Below are positions 43,761 through 52,829 of a stretch of 64,000 nucleotides of DNA, piece after piece. The stretch comes from CAVSUZ01 sp963791885 (GTDB taxonomy: Bacteria; Pseudomonadota; Alphaproteobacteria; Acetobacterales; Acetobacteraceae). Positions within the stretch are counted from its first letter, which is position 1, and each line of letters opens with the position of its first letter. The stretch spans positions 2,046,001 to 2,110,000 of the forward strand of contig CAWBUL010000006.1 in NCBI GenBank assembly GCA_963791885.1. Reading direction: 5' to 3'. The translations under genes were made by a program, and so were the position numbers. The notes under the pieces are model-generated. The model searched no databases and was not told the origin of the DNA. It saw only the letters and a list, made by a program, of their open reading frames with translations.

Positions 43761-43833
43761 GCCATCGACACCGTTACGATCGGGTCTGTGTTAGTATCAG
43801 ATCCTTAGTTCCGTCGACGAGTGGAGAACGGTG

Positions 43834-44286
43834 ATGGTTCCGGACGGTCTGCGCCTGTCGCATGAGGCCGATCCCACCCCGGAGTTTCGCGCGCAGCTTG
43901 GCCGGGCGATCGAGGCTTTTCTGGTCGAGACGGTGCCCAGCCACGACACGCGCTTCGCTCTCCGGCTGCACGACGCTCGTGACCAGGTTGTCGGCGGTCT
44001 GAGTGGGCGGATGTATTGGGGCTGGCTTTTCGTCGAGGGGCTGTGGGTGCATGGCGATTGGCGCGGCCGTGGCGCCGGTGCGGCGCTGCTGGCGGCGGCA
44101 GAGCGCCATGCCGCGGAAAGCGGCTGCCATGCGGTGTGGCTGGACACGTTCCAGTCGCGCGGCTTCTATGAGAAGCAGGGCTACAGCCTGTTCGGGGCGT
44201 TGGAGGACTACCCACCCGGCCAGACCCGTAGCTTCATGCAGAAGCGGTTGTCGAGGCGTCAGGGGGCGTTGGACGGTGGCGCATGA
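43834..44286 (+). CDS. GNAT family N-acetyltransferase
   Basis: 150 residues. The acetyl-CoA site is GLWVHGDWRGRGAGAALLAAAERHA (R-x-x-G-x-G pattern), followed by CHAVWLDTFQSRGFYEKQGYSLFG, typical of motif B in GNAT enzymes. The substrate is unknown. ATG at 43834 is preferred; the codon before it is GTG. It diverges from the deacetylase gene. A broken regulator-like gene follows directly. Confidence 0.88.
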   Translation: MVPDGLRLSHEADPTPEFRAQLGRAIEAFLVETVPSHDTRFALRLHDARDQVVGGLSGRMYWGWLFVEGLWVHGDWRGRGAGAALLAAAERHAAESGCHAVWLDTFQSRGFYEKQGYSLFGALEDYPPGQTRSFMQKRLSRRQGALDGGA

Positions 44287-44319
44287 ATACTGTGCCGAGT
44301 ATGGCCGGAAGCAGAGCGT

Positions 44320-44644
44320 CCGCTGCAGGCACTGACGCGCGATTTTAAGGAGCGGTGCAGAAGTGGCTCTCGCGCGATCTCGCGTCTGGCGCTGCGCTGC
44401 TGCGGGCAGGCGTCGATACGATGCTGGCCGGTGATGTCGATATCGGCAAGGCGATTTGCGCGCCCACATCAAGGCGACGGTTGGCTTCGAGAAACTGGGC
44501 GAAGCGACCGACACGCCGCCGAAGGGCCTTATCCGCATGCTTGGTCCGCGTGGCAATCCGCAAGCGCGCAATCTCTTCGGCATTATCGGGTATCTACAAA
44601 AGGAAGCCGGCGTTGAGCTTCACGTCACGGCTGGGCCACGCTGA
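44320..44644 (+). pseudogene. HigA-like or addiction-module regulator, decayed
   Basis: Three frames are needed to read one small protein. ALTRDFKE starts near 44330. Then comes LLRAGVDTMLAGDVDIGKAI (44400-44455). The C-terminal half is HIKATVGFEKLGEATDTPPKGLIRMLGPRGNPQARNLFGIIGYLQKEAGVELHV, ending at 44644. I recall intact relatives of about 100 residues annotated as antidote or HTH regulators. With at least two frameshifts it is probably dead. The decayed transposase copy next to it supports real decay here. Confidence 0.5.
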
Positions 44645-44765
44645 TCAGCAGCGTGGAAGTCGAAGCACGCCCTGTCTACAGAATAATTGTCTTCGGCAGG
44701 TTGATCGAGCTGCACCGCGCTCGTGGATCGTTATGAGGAATGCCGCCCAAAGAAACGCCGATAGC

Positions 44766-45026
44766 GAAACCCCGTTTGGCCTCGGGCAATTTGACGACTT
44801 CCAACGCAAGACGGCCGATCTCGGCACGATCATCGACGTTGGCGGGTATGACGTGCGGGGCCAGCAGATGGCCAAGCATATCGACGGCTATATGTAATTT
44901 AGAGCCACGCTTGCGCTCGGCTCCATCGTAACCAGCGCGCTGGCCGCTTTCGGGTGTCGAACGCAACGCCCGGCTGTCGATGATCGCCGCGCTCGGCTCC
45001 GTCGGTACGGCCGGCAGCAAGGCGAA
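44766..45026 (-). pseudogene. Remnant of an IS5-family transposase with internal deletion
   Basis: The fragment matches the transposase at 10777-11586: AAIIDSRALRSTPESGQRAGYDGAERKRGSKLH, then NVDDRAEIGRL joined directly to ALEVVKLPEAKRGF. About 40 residues that contain the second catalytic Asp are deleted between those two blocks, and both ends are missing. It lies in the opposite orientation. The gap 44645-45172 contains nothing else I can support. Confidence 0.85.
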
Positions 45027-45172
45027 GCAAGTCAGCCCGGAATTGAGGGACTCTTCAGGATGCGACTTCATCGGCTTGATCGAGATCAATGCCGCGGCGA
45101 CCAATAGGCCGATATCCCCGCACCAGACTTAATACTGCCGGTCTTTAGCCGGCCAGAAGAGGGGATTCGCCC

Positions 45173-45781
45173 ATGAAACTCGCAAATCCGGCGCCACTCG
45201 GATTAACCGGCTTCGCGCTCACGACTTGGATGCTGAGCATGGTGAATGCCGGCTGGTTCACCGGAGCCGCCGTGCCGCTGGTGCTTGCCAGTGCTTTCGC
45301 TTTCGGCGGCACCGCGCAATTCGCCGCGGGGCTGATGGAGATGCCGCGCGGGAACACCTTTGGCTTCGTCGCCTTTTGCGCCTATGGCGCATTCTGGTGG
45401 ACGTTCGCCCTCTTTGTGCAGTTCTTCGCTACCAACGTGCCGCATGGTTTCATCGGCTGGTGGCTGGTGATGTGGGGCGTCTTCACGTTTTACATGTGGA
45501 TCGGCTCGCTCGCCCTCAACCGTGCCATCCAGTCGATCTTCCTCGCGCTTTTCATCACGTTTTTCCTGCTTGGTGCAGCCGAGTGGACCGGCTCTGCCGC
45601 GCTGCACGTCGTTGGCGGTTACATGGGTCTCGTGACCGCGTTCCTCGCTTTCTACGTGGCCGCGGCCGATATCATCAACGAGACGCATGGACGCACCGTT
45701 CTGCCTGTCGGCGCGCCCGCGAACCGTCTCGCCCTCCGGCAACTGCCGACCGAAACGGCTTTGGCCGAAGGCGCGCGGTAA
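45173..45781 (+). CDS. satP: Acetate/succinate uptake transporter, GPR1/FUN34/YaaH (SatP) family
   Basis: 202 residues with six hydrophobic helices. The family hallmark NPAPLGLTGF is at residues 5-14. SAFAFGGTAQFAAGLMEMPRGNTFGFVAFCAYGAFW follows, as in SatP. It would import acetate or succinate with protons. The GAGG-type ribosome site is at about 45161-45164. It is a single gene, followed by a long non-coding stretch. Confidence 0.93.
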   Translation: MKLANPAPLGLTGFALTTWMLSMVNAGWFTGAAVPLVLASAFAFGGTAQFAAGLMEMPRGNTFGFVAFCAYGAFWWTFALFVQFFATNVPHGFIGWWLVMWGVFTFYMWIGSLALNRAIQSIFLALFITFFLLGAAEWTGSAALHVVGGYMGLVTAFLAFYVAAADIINETHGRTVLPVGAPANRLALRQLPTETALAEGAR

Positions 45782-45936
45782 CGTTCGACAAACAGCATCG
45801 CACCTGTCCCGCGTGCGTCTGCAGGTGGATTTGAGGGCAGGCGAACAGGGATTCGAACGTCCGGCCGCCGCAGGTTCGCGGCGGCCCCTGGCGGATCCCA
45901 TCTGAAACGAGAGCCCGGGTCGCCGATGCGATAAAG

Positions 45937-46012
45937 AAAAAGCGCCCCGTTAGGAAGCGGGGCGCGAAGTTTCTTGGCTCTGCCGAACCGGCTGGAGAGC
46001 ACGACTCGGCTG
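45937..46012 (-). ncRNA. Candidate small RNA 1
   Basis: A GCGCCCCG/CGGGGCGC stem (45942-45949 with 45958-45965) is followed on the minus strand by five U. Upstream lies a second hairpin (GCTCT/AGAGC, 45977-46000) whose loop carries CTCC. A promoter-like pair precedes it: TTGACC (46041-46046) and TACTCT (46019-46024), 16 bases apart. No leftward gene lies to the right that this terminator could serve. The transcript would be about 75 nt. Confidence 0.5.
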
Positions 46013-46150
46013 AGCGCAAGAGTATTACCAAATTGAACCCGGTCAACAGAGAGCGTCCTATTTATCTTACGAGATGAGCGGACTTGCTTTTTCTCAAGAA
46101 CAATCCTGGATGATTATAAGGCCCTATGAAATCCTCATTTCTGAATTGGT

Positions 46151-46235
46151 AAAAAGAAGCGCCCCGACTGAGGGTGCGGGGCGCAGGAATGGGAATATTG
46201 AAGGCCGAGGATGCCAAAACTCGTCGCTCGGCCCG
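46151..46235 (-). ncRNA. Candidate small RNA 2
   Basis: The same GCGCCCCG/CGGGGCGC terminator stem (46159-46166 with 46177-46184) is followed by a U-rich tail on the minus strand (46151-46158). Upstream is a seven-pair hairpin GGCCGAG/CTCGGCC (46203-46233). Promoter-like boxes TTGCTC (46264-46269) and TATTCT (46242-46247) are 16 bases apart. The transcript would be about 85 nt. It resembles candidate 1 only in its terminator and layout. Confidence 0.45.
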
Positions 46236-46452
46236 CTCCCGAGAATATGCCGCAAACAGAACCGAGCAAACCGCGCGGGCCGCGGCGGCGGATTTACTTT
46301 CGGCTGAGCAAGCTGGAGCCGTCGATCGACGGCTACCGGGCCACGCCGGACCAGGTCGAAGCCCGCATACTATGCGCAACGGCGGCCTCGCGGCGTTAAG
46401 CAGTCGTTGGGGAAGTGCGTGGTGATCTCGGTGGGCCTGCCGGGAGAGACGC

Positions 46453-47600
46453 TTGAAACCGCACGGGATCGAAGAGCTGGGAGACTATGCACGCCTGGCG
46501 ATGACGGAGGGCGTGGGACCGGTCGCGTTCCGGCGGCTGCTCGGCCAATTCGGGTCGCCGGAGCGGCGATCGAGGCGTTGCCACGGCTGGCGCGGGCCGG
46601 CGGACGAGCGGCGCCGCCCGTCATTCCGGCGCGGCGGGACGTCGAGAAGGAACTCGAAGCGCTGCGGCGGATGGGGGGGCAACTGCTGGTGCTGGGTCAG
46701 CCGGGCTATCCCCGGCTGCTGGCGCTGCTGGAGGATGCGCCCCCGCTGCTCTTTGTCCTTGGGGATCCGGCGGCACTGGATGCGAGGGCGGTCGCCCTCG
46801 TAGGCGGACGCAACGCCTCGGCCAATGGTCAGAAGATGGCCGAAACGCTGGCAACGGAACTGGCGGCCGCCGGTTTGGTGGTGGTTTCGGGCTTGGCGCG
46901 GGGGATCGACGCGGCCGCGCATCGGGGCGCGCTGTCGTCCGGGAAAACCATAGCGGCGGTCGCAGGCGGGCTGGACGTGCCGTATCCGCCGGAGAATCGG
47001 GCGTTGCAGGATGCGATCGCCAAGGGAGGCGCCGTCGTGACCGAGGCACGGCTCGGGACTGAGCCGCAGTCGCGGCATTTCCCGCGCCGCAACCGCATCA
47101 TCGCCGGTTTGTCGCTGGGCGTGGTGGTGGTGGAGGCGGCCCTGCGATCGGGCAGCCTGATCACTGCCCGCATTGCGCAGGACGCCGGGCGGGAGTTGTT
47201 CGCGGTGCCGGGCTCGCCGCTCGATCCTCGGGCGCGTGGGTCCAACGACCTGATCCGGCAAGGAGCGCATCTGACCGAAAGCGCGGCCGATGTGATGGAC
47301 AACCTGCCGGACCATCCGATGCAGGAGGGGTTGGGGCGTGACCCGTTGTTCCGCCACGTTGGGGTGGGCTTTTCGGAGCCGCGTCAGCCGGCGGACTGGG
47401 TCGCTCCCGCGGTCGAACAGGAGGTCGGCTGGGCGCGCGCCAGCCTGACAGACCTGCTCGGCCCGGACCCAGTGGCGGTTGACGATCTCGTGCGCCGCTG
47501 CCAGTTGTCATCATCGGCCGTCATGGCGGCCTTGTTGGAACTTGAACTGGCCGGCCGGATCGAACACTTGCCGGGAAGCCGCGTGGCGCTGCTTCTGTAA
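46453..47600 (+). pseudogene. dprA: DNA processing protein DprA, one frameshift near the start
   Basis: TTG at 46453 after GGGAGAG opens MKPHGIEELGDYARLAMTEGVGPVAFRRLLGQFGSPE. At about 46563 one base is missing, and the protein continues as AAIEALPRLARAGGR in the next frame. The Rossmann core is complete: VALVGGRNASANGQKMAE, VSGLARGIDAAAHRGAL, RNRIIAGLS and GSLITARIAQDAGRELFAVPGSP. A winged-helix end follows (VDDLVRRCQLSSSAVMAALLELELAGRIEHLPG). DprA loads RecA on incoming single-stranded DNA during transformation. The pairing with topA is the usual alphaproteobacterial order. Confidence 0.88.
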
Positions 47601-47636
47601 TAATCCGGTGTTCGATCCCCGGCGACATAGGACTCA

Positions 47637-50294
47637 ATGCCCGACGTTGTAGTCGTTGAATCTCCCGCCAAAGCCAAGACGATCAACCGCTATCTCGGTG
47701 ACAAATACACCGTTTTGGCGAGCTTTGGCCATGTCCGAGACCTGCCGCCGAAGGATGGCTCGGTGCGGCCGGACGAGAATTTCGCGATGGACTGGGAGTC
47801 CGACGCGCGGGGCGAAAAGCAGGTCGGGGCGATCGCCAAAGCGCTGAAAGGCGCGCGGACGCTCTATTTGGCGACCGACCCGGACCGCGAAGGCGAGGCG
47901 ATTTCGTGGCACGTACGCAACATGCTGGACGAGAAACACGCGCTCAAGGGCGTGAATGTCCAGCGGATCACGTTCAATGAGATCACCCGTGGGGCGATCC
48001 GGGACGCGATCGCCAAGCCGCGTGATCTGGATCAGCCGCTGATCGAGGCCTACCTGGCGCGGCGGGCGCTCGATTACCTGGTGGGATTCACGCTGTCCCC
48101 CGTGCTGTGGCGCAAGCTGCCGGGCAGCCGGAGTGCCGGGCGGGTGCAGTCGGTCGCGCTGCGGCTGATCTGCGAGCGCGAGGCGGAGATCGAGGTCTTC
48201 CGGCCGCGCGAATACTGGACGGTCGAGGCGCTGTTCACGACACCGGGCGGGGCGCCGTTCACCGCGCGGCTGACTCATCTAGACGGCAAGCGGCTGGATC
48301 AGTTCGATCTGCCGAACGAGGATCTCGCGCTGCGGGCGAAGCGGGCGGTCGAGGCGGGGACGTTCACGGTCGGCTCGGTCGAACGCAAGCGGGTCAAGCG
48401 CAACCCACCGCCGCCTTTCACGACGTCGACGCTGCAGCAGGAGGCGTCCCGCAAGCTGGGGTTCGGGGCACAGCAGACGATGCGGCTGGCGCAGCAGCTG
48501 TACGAGGGTGTGGAGCTGGCCGGCGAGACGGTCGGGCTGATCACGTATATGCGGACCGACGGCGTGCAGATGGCGCGGGAGGCGGTGTTCTCGATCCGCG
48601 ACCATGTGAAGGCGGTGAACGGGCTGGATTACGTGCCGGGGGCGCCGCGCGAATACACCACCAAGGCGAAGAATGCGCAGGAGGCGCATGAGGCGATCCG
48701 GCCGACCGATGTCGCGCGGACGCCGGAGAGCGTGGCCCGGTTCCTGAACCCGGATCAGCGGCGGCTGTATGAGCTGATCTGGAAGCGGGCGGTGGCGTCG
48801 CAGATGCAGTCGGCCGAGCTGGACCAGGTCACGGTGGAGGTGACCGACGGGAAGGGTCTGCGGCTGCGGGCGACGGGTTCGATCGTGGCGTTCGACGGCT
48901 TCCTGAAACTGTATCGGGAAGACCAGGACGATCCGTCCGAGGAGGAAGAAGGGCGGATGCTGCCCCCGATGGCGGAGCGCGATCCGCTGAAGAAGGGCGA
49001 GGTCACGGCGTCGCAGCACTTCACGCAGCCTCCGCCGCGCTATTCCGAGGCGAGCCTGGTGAAGAAGATGGAGGAGCTGGGGATCGGGCGGCCGTCGACA
49101 TACGCCTCGATCCTGTCGGTGCTGCAGGACCGGAAATACGTGCGGCTGGAGAAGCGGCGGTTCATTCCGGAGGATCGCGGCCGGTTGGTGACGGCGTTCC
49201 TGACCAGCTTCTTCGAGCATTACGTGGAGACCGGGTTCACTGCCGATATGGAGGAGAAGCTCGACGATATCGCGGAGGGCGATGCCGACTGGCGGGCGGT
49301 GATGAAGGCCTTCTGGGACGATTTCTCGAAGGCGGTGGAGCAGACCAAAGACCTGAAGATCAGCGACGTGATCGACGCCCTGGATCAGGATCTGGGGCCG
49401 CACTTTTTCCCGCCTCAGGAAGATGGGTCGGATCCGCGGGCCTGTCCGGCGTGCGGGAACGGGCGGTTGGGGCTGAAGCTGGGCCGGTACGGCAGCTTCA
49501 TCGGGTGCTCCAATTATCCGAACTGCCAATACACGCGGCGTTTGGCGATCGAGACCGGCGGTGAGCAGGGCGAGACGCTGAAGGAAGGGATGCGGGTGCT
49601 GGGGCAGCATCCGGAGACGGGCGAGGACGTCACGGTCCGGCGCGGGCCGTACGGATTGTATGTGCAGCAAGGTGAGCCGAGCGAGGACAAGAAGGCGCCG
49701 AAGCCCCGGCGGACGTCTCTGCCGCGGGGGATGGACGGCGATCAGATCACGCTAGAACAGGCGATCGCGCTGTTGAGTCTGCCACGGGTGGTGGGGACGC
49801 ATCCGGAGACGCAGGAGACGATTGAGGTCGGGATCGGGCGGTTCGGGCCGTATGTGCGGATGGGCGCGATCTTCCAGTCGCTGGACCGGGATGATGACGT
49901 GCTGGCGCTCGGGCTGAACCGGGCGATGGATCTGCTGGCCAAGAAGATGGCGAGTGTGCGCACGCTGGGAATGCATCCGCAGGATATGCAGCCGGTCGCG
50001 GTGCGGAAGGGACGGTTTGGGCCGTTTGCCCAGCACGGGAACCAGGTGGCGACGTTGCCGCGAAGTGTCTCGATGGACGAGATCACGCTGGACGACGCGC
50101 TGCAGCTGCTGGCTGAGAAGGGGAAGACGCTGAAGCCCCGTGGGGCCGCGGGGCGGAAGAAGGCGGCTGGGCGGAAAGAAGCCGCGAAGCCTGCGCCCAG
50201 GACCGAGGCCCCGAAGACAGCGGCCAAGAAGTCCCCCGCGAAGAAGGTGGCACGAAAGCGGGCCGCGAAAGCGCCGCGGCAAGCGGCAGAGTGA
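47637..50294 (+). CDS. topA: DNA topoisomerase I
   Basis: 885 residues, type IA. The TOPRIM domain starts MPDVVVVESPAKAKTINRYLG and contains LATDPDREGEAISWH. The active-site Tyr is in LITYMRTDG near residue 303. A C4 zinc ribbon (CPACGNGRLG, then FIGCSNYPNC) is at about 602-635, followed by further topoisomerase C-terminal repeats (GRFGPYVRMG, GRFGPFAQHG) and a Lys/Ala-rich tail from about 836. It relaxes negative supercoils. The order dprA-topA with 36 bp between suggests one transcript. Confidence 0.97.
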   Translation: MPDVVVVESPAKAKTINRYLGDKYTVLASFGHVRDLPPKDGSVRPDENFAMDWESDARGEKQVGAIAKALKGARTLYLATDPDREGEAISWHVRNMLDEKHALKGVNVQRITFNEITRGAIRDAIAKPRDLDQPLIEAYLARRALDYLVGFTLSPVLWRKLPGSRSAGRVQSVALRLICEREAEIEVFRPREYWTVEALFTTPGGAPFTARLTHLDGKRLDQFDLPNEDLALRAKRAVEAGTFTVGSVERKRVKRNPPPPFTTSTLQQEASRKLGFGAQQTMRLAQQLYEGVELAGETVGLITYMRTDGVQMAREAVFSIRDHVKAVNGLDYVPGAPREYTTKAKNAQEAHEAIRPTDVARTPESVARFLNPDQRRLYELIWKRAVASQMQSAELDQVTVEVTDGKGLRLRATGSIVAFDGFLKLYREDQDDPSEEEEGRMLPPMAERDPLKKGEVTASQHFTQPPPRYSEASLVKKMEELGIGRPSTYASILSVLQDRKYVRLEKRRFIPEDRGRLVTAFLTSFFEHYVETGFTADMEEKLDDIAEGDADWRAVMKAFWDDFSKAVEQTKDLKISDVIDALDQDLGPHFFPPQEDGSDPRACPACGNGRLGLKLGRYGSFIGCSNYPNCQYTRRLAIETGGEQGETLKEGMRVLGQHPETGEDVTVRRGPYGLYVQQGEPSEDKKAPKPRRTSLPRGMDGDQITLEQAIALLSLPRVVGTHPETQETIEVGIGRFGPYVRMGAIFQSLDRDDDVLALGLNRAMDLLAKKMASVRTLGMHPQDMQPVAVRKGRFGPFAQHGNQVATLPRSVSMDEITLDDALQLLAEKGKTLKPRGAAGRKKAAGRKEAAKPAPRTEAPKTAAKKSPAKKVARKRAAKAPRQAAE

Positions 50295-50350
50295 TTGAAG
50301 GGAAGGGGAGGGTGTGATACATTGGTGTAGTTAGATGAAAGACTACGTCG

Positions 50351-50596
50351 ATGATTGCGCCGGTCTCAATTCGCCTGGAGAGTGACATCAAGGAGCTGCT
50401 GGAGGATGAAGCTCGGCAGCATCAGATGGGCCTGTCCAGCTATCTGCGGCAGCTTGCGACCGAAGCGGCGGTGCGGGTCCGGCGGGAACGGATCCTGCGG
50501 CAGTCGGCGCAGGTGGGCGATTATGTGCAGGAATCACCCCAGGCTCGTGGCTTCTACGAGGACTGGGGCGGGCTGCTGACCCCTGATAGCGAGTAG
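50351..50596 (+). CDS. Antitoxin-like small protein (ribbon-helix-helix type)
   Basis: 81 residues. The N-terminal VSIRLESDIKELLEDEARQHQMGLSSYLRQLATEA has the strand-helix-helix pattern of RHH DNA-binding antitoxins, and the C-terminal YVQESPQARGFYEDWG would wrap the toxin. It precedes and overlaps a PemK/MazF-like gene. It would both repress the pair and neutralise the toxin. It lies 57 bp after topA. Confidence 0.8.
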   Translation: MIAPVSIRLESDIKELLEDEARQHQMGLSSYLRQLATEAAVRVRRERILRQSAQVGDYVQESPQARGFYEDWGGLLTPDSE

Positions 50597-50963
50597 TCCG
50601 GGTCGCTTTCGGGCCGGGCAGATCGTCATCGCCGATTGGCGGGACGCGCTGCCGAAGGAGCCGAACAAGCTGCGTCCCGCCGTGGTAGTGGAGGACGATC
50701 TGCTCTTCGCCTCGGGTTATCCGAACGTGATTTTGGTGCCCCTGGCGGATGATGAGCGTCTGGCGATCCCGGAACTGGCGGTGGTGATCGAGCCGTCGGC
50801 GGAGAATGGCTGCACCAAGCGTTGCTGGGCGCTCTCGCACTGTGTCGCGACGACCTCGGGTTCGCGGCTGAAGGGGACGGCGTCGTCCATCACGAAGGAG
50901 CAGCTCAGCCGAATACGCAAGCAGATCGCGTTCGCCATCGGTGCCGACGATCAACTCCGATAG
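50583..50963 (+). CDS. PemK/MazF-like toxin (endoribonuclease), non-standard start
   Basis: The domain is clear: FRAGQIVIADWRDALPKEPNKLRPAVVVED, then VILVPLADDERLAIPELAVVI and TKEQLSRIRKQIAFAIG. PemK/MazF toxins cleave mRNA. Going upstream, this frame is open to a stop at 50577 but has no ATG, GTG or TTG before the conserved start. The only candidate is CTG at 50583, inside the antitoxin's last codons. Starting at the internal GTG codons near 50676 would remove the first strand. The 3' end overlaps the convergent permease gene by 13 bp. Confidence 0.75.
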   Translation: MIASSPGRFRAGQIVIADWRDALPKEPNKLRPAVVVEDDLLFASGYPNVILVPLADDERLAIPELAVVIEPSAENGCTKRCWALSHCVATTSGSRLKGTASSITKEQLSRIRKQIAFAIGADDQLR

Positions 50964-51808
50964 CGGCGGGGGATGATTGCGTTTGCAAGGAGCGTGAGGC
51001 CCAGCGTGGTGGCGGTCAGGATGAATGCCAGCGCAGCCGAGAACGGCCAGTTGTTGTTGTTCGTGAACTCCCAATAGATCAGCGGTGCCATCATGTGAAA
51101 GCGTGGGCCGCCCAGAAGAATGGGCGTGGGAAACGCGTTCATGCACAAAATGAAGCAGAGTACCGCGGCGATCAGGATGCCGGGAAAAGCGAGCGGAAGG
51201 ATGACTCGCCGGAATGCGGGAGAAGGTGCGGCTCCCATGCTGGCGGCGGCTTCCTCGAGGCGGGGGTCGATGCCTTCGAAGACGCTTTGCAGCACCAGGA
51301 TGGTGAAGGGCAGGTTGATAGAGATGATGCCGGAGATCACCGCGCCTTCGGTGTACATGACGTCGAGTGTGCCGGAGTGCCCGAGGGCGCGGAGCGTCAC
51401 GTCGAGCATGCCGCCACGGCTGAACAGGATGATCCAGCCGGAGGTGCGGGTTACGGCGCCGATGAATAGCGGCAGGATGGTCAGCAACAGCCAGACGGAT
51501 TTCCACCGGCTGGTGCTGCGGGCGAGGCGCCAGGCCATGGGCAGGCCGAGCAGCAGACAGGTGGCGGTGACGATGACGGACACGCTTAGCGTGGTGACCA
51601 GCACGTCCCGATAGAACGGATCGGTGAAGAAGCGGGTGTAATTCGCCGGCGTAAATGCGGCGATCATGATCTCGGTCGGGTCGAACTTGTTCGTGCTGAA
51701 ACGGGCCAGAAGCGCGAGCGGGCCAAACAGCATCGCCAGCATCAGAAGGCTGGCCGGGGCGAGAAGGACGGCCGCGCCCCGGCCTGGTTTGCCGTCTCGT
51801 TCAGGCAT
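50951..51808 (-). CDS. ABC permease, PotB-like (spermidine/putrescine type)
   Basis: 285 residues with six helices. The BPD loop is IDPRLEEAAASMGAAPSPAFRRVILPLAFPG, the usual EAA motif, followed by FPTPILLGGPRFHMMAPLIYWEF. This is the PotB-like partner of the PotC-like permease, and it overlaps the binding-protein gene by 8 bp. It is the last gene of the seven-gene leftward operon. Confidence 0.9.
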   Translation of the reverse strand: MPERDGKPGRGAAVLLAPASLLMLAMLFGPLALLARFSTNKFDPTEIMIAAFTPANYTRFFTDPFYRDVLVTTLSVSVIVTATCLLLGLPMAWRLARSTSRWKSVWLLLTILPLFIGAVTRTSGWIILFSRGGMLDVTLRALGHSGTLDVMYTEGAVISGIISINLPFTILVLQSVFEGIDPRLEEAAASMGAAPSPAFRRVILPLAFPGILIAAVLCFILCMNAFPTPILLGGPRFHMMAPLIYWEFTNNNNWPFSAALAFILTATTLGLTLLANAIIPRRYRS

Positions 51809-52829
51809 GCTGGACGTTATGGTCCCACCAGTCCTGCATCTCGGCCTGTACTTTGGTGGTGTAGGCGTAGTCAGGCTGCATCATTTTCGGCGCCGGGTTC
51901 GGGATGGCGAGATCCTCGGCGACCTGACCGGTCAGGTGCGCGTCCTTGACCGTCGGCAGGTAGCCCATATGTGCGGCGAAGCCCTGCTGGGCTGAGGGTT
52001 CGAGCAGCGCATTGACGTATTTCCAGGCGGTATCCGGGTCGGGCGCATTCTTCGGCACGACCATGCCGGAGACGTAGAGGATCGCGCCTTCCTTCGGGAA
52101 TGTGCCGCGAACCGGGAAGCCGGCGTTGCGCCACATGACGGTGCGGGCGAGCCAGATCATGCCGACGTCGATCTCGCCTGACTTGAAGGCGGGGGCGAGG
52201 TTGTCGGTTTCGGGATATAGATGCAGCCCGTTGTCGTTCAGCTTCTGGATCAGCGGCTTGCCTTTGTCGAAGGCGTTGGGATCGCCGGCCGCGGCGAGAT
52301 TGGCCGCCATCATGAGCCAGAAACCCGCGGTGGCGACCACACCGACCTTGCCCTTCCATTTCGGGTCGAGCAGATCGGTGAAAGTCTGCGGCGGGTCCTT
52401 CACCTTATCGGGGTTGTACGCGAGCACCTGAGCGCTGTAGATGTGCGGCACGAAGTAGTCGCTCTGCAGCATCGGCAGGACGTTCTTCAGGTTGGGCGCC
52501 TTGGCGGGATCGAGTTTCTGAACCAGACCGGCTTGACCGGCGCGATAACCATTGGGGGCACCGAGACAGGCGATATCCAGCGTGCCGTGCGGCAGCATCT
52601 TCTGCGCGGCCATCTTGGCGAAACGTGGGGTTTCATCCGCAACATCCTGAACGACCGTGATGCCCATGGGCTTCAGAATGGGATCGTCGATATTCTGCTG
52701 CAGCAGGTGGGCGTAATCGCCGCCCCAGGTTCCGACGATACAGCGTTCCTCGGCGCGGGCGGCAATGGGCAAGGCGCTCGCCGCGGCGGTGGCGAGCAGG
52801 CCTCGGCGGGTGAGGGTCAGGCGGTCCAT
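51801..52829 (-). CDS. ABC solute-binding protein, PotD-like
   Basis: 342 residues with a twin-arginine-like leader (LTRRGLLATAAASALPIAARA). The mature part begins CIVGTWGGDYAHLLQQNI and contains LDPKWKGKVGVV and GEIDVGMIWLARTVMWRNAGFPV, in line with the SBP_bac_8/PotD group. Relatives bind polyamines or other small compounds. The ligand is not known. It overlaps the ATPase gene by 13 bp. Confidence 0.9.
   Translation of the reverse strand: MDRLTLTRRGLLATAAASALPIAARAEERCIVGTWGGDYAHLLQQNIDDPILKPMGITVVQDVADETPRFAKMAAQKMLPHGTLDIACLGAPNGYRAGQAGLVQKLDPAKAPNLKNVLPMLQSDYFVPHIYSAQVLAYNPDKVKDPPQTFTDLLDPKWKGKVGVVATAGFWLMMAANLAAAGDPNAFDKGKPLIQKLNDNGLHLYPETDNLAPAFKSGEIDVGMIWLARTVMWRNAGFPVRGTFPKEGAILYVSGMVVPKNAPDPDTAWKYVNALLEPSAQQGFAAHMGYLPTVKDAHLTGQVAEDLAIPNPAPKMMQPDYAYTTKVQAEMQDWWDHNVQHA

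Larger units (their letters stand above)
45782..46452. other. Long non-coding stretch between satP and dprA
   Basis: 670 bases with lower GC than the flanks, especially 46020-46160. Besides the two small RNA candidates it has a 9-bp perfect inverted repeat GGCCGCCGC/GCGGCGGCC (45863-45886). No protein gene is convincing. Confidence 0.5.

Noticed and set aside
45841..45905. Apparent tRNA T-arm (GATTCGAAC) on the minus strand
   Set aside because: The T stem does not pair, no CCA follows, and no D or anticodon arm can be built.
46211..46399. A 62-codon rightward frame before dprA
   Set aside because: It overlaps the hairpin of small RNA candidate 2 and has no clear ribosome site or recognisable domain. 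It could be real but the support is too weak.
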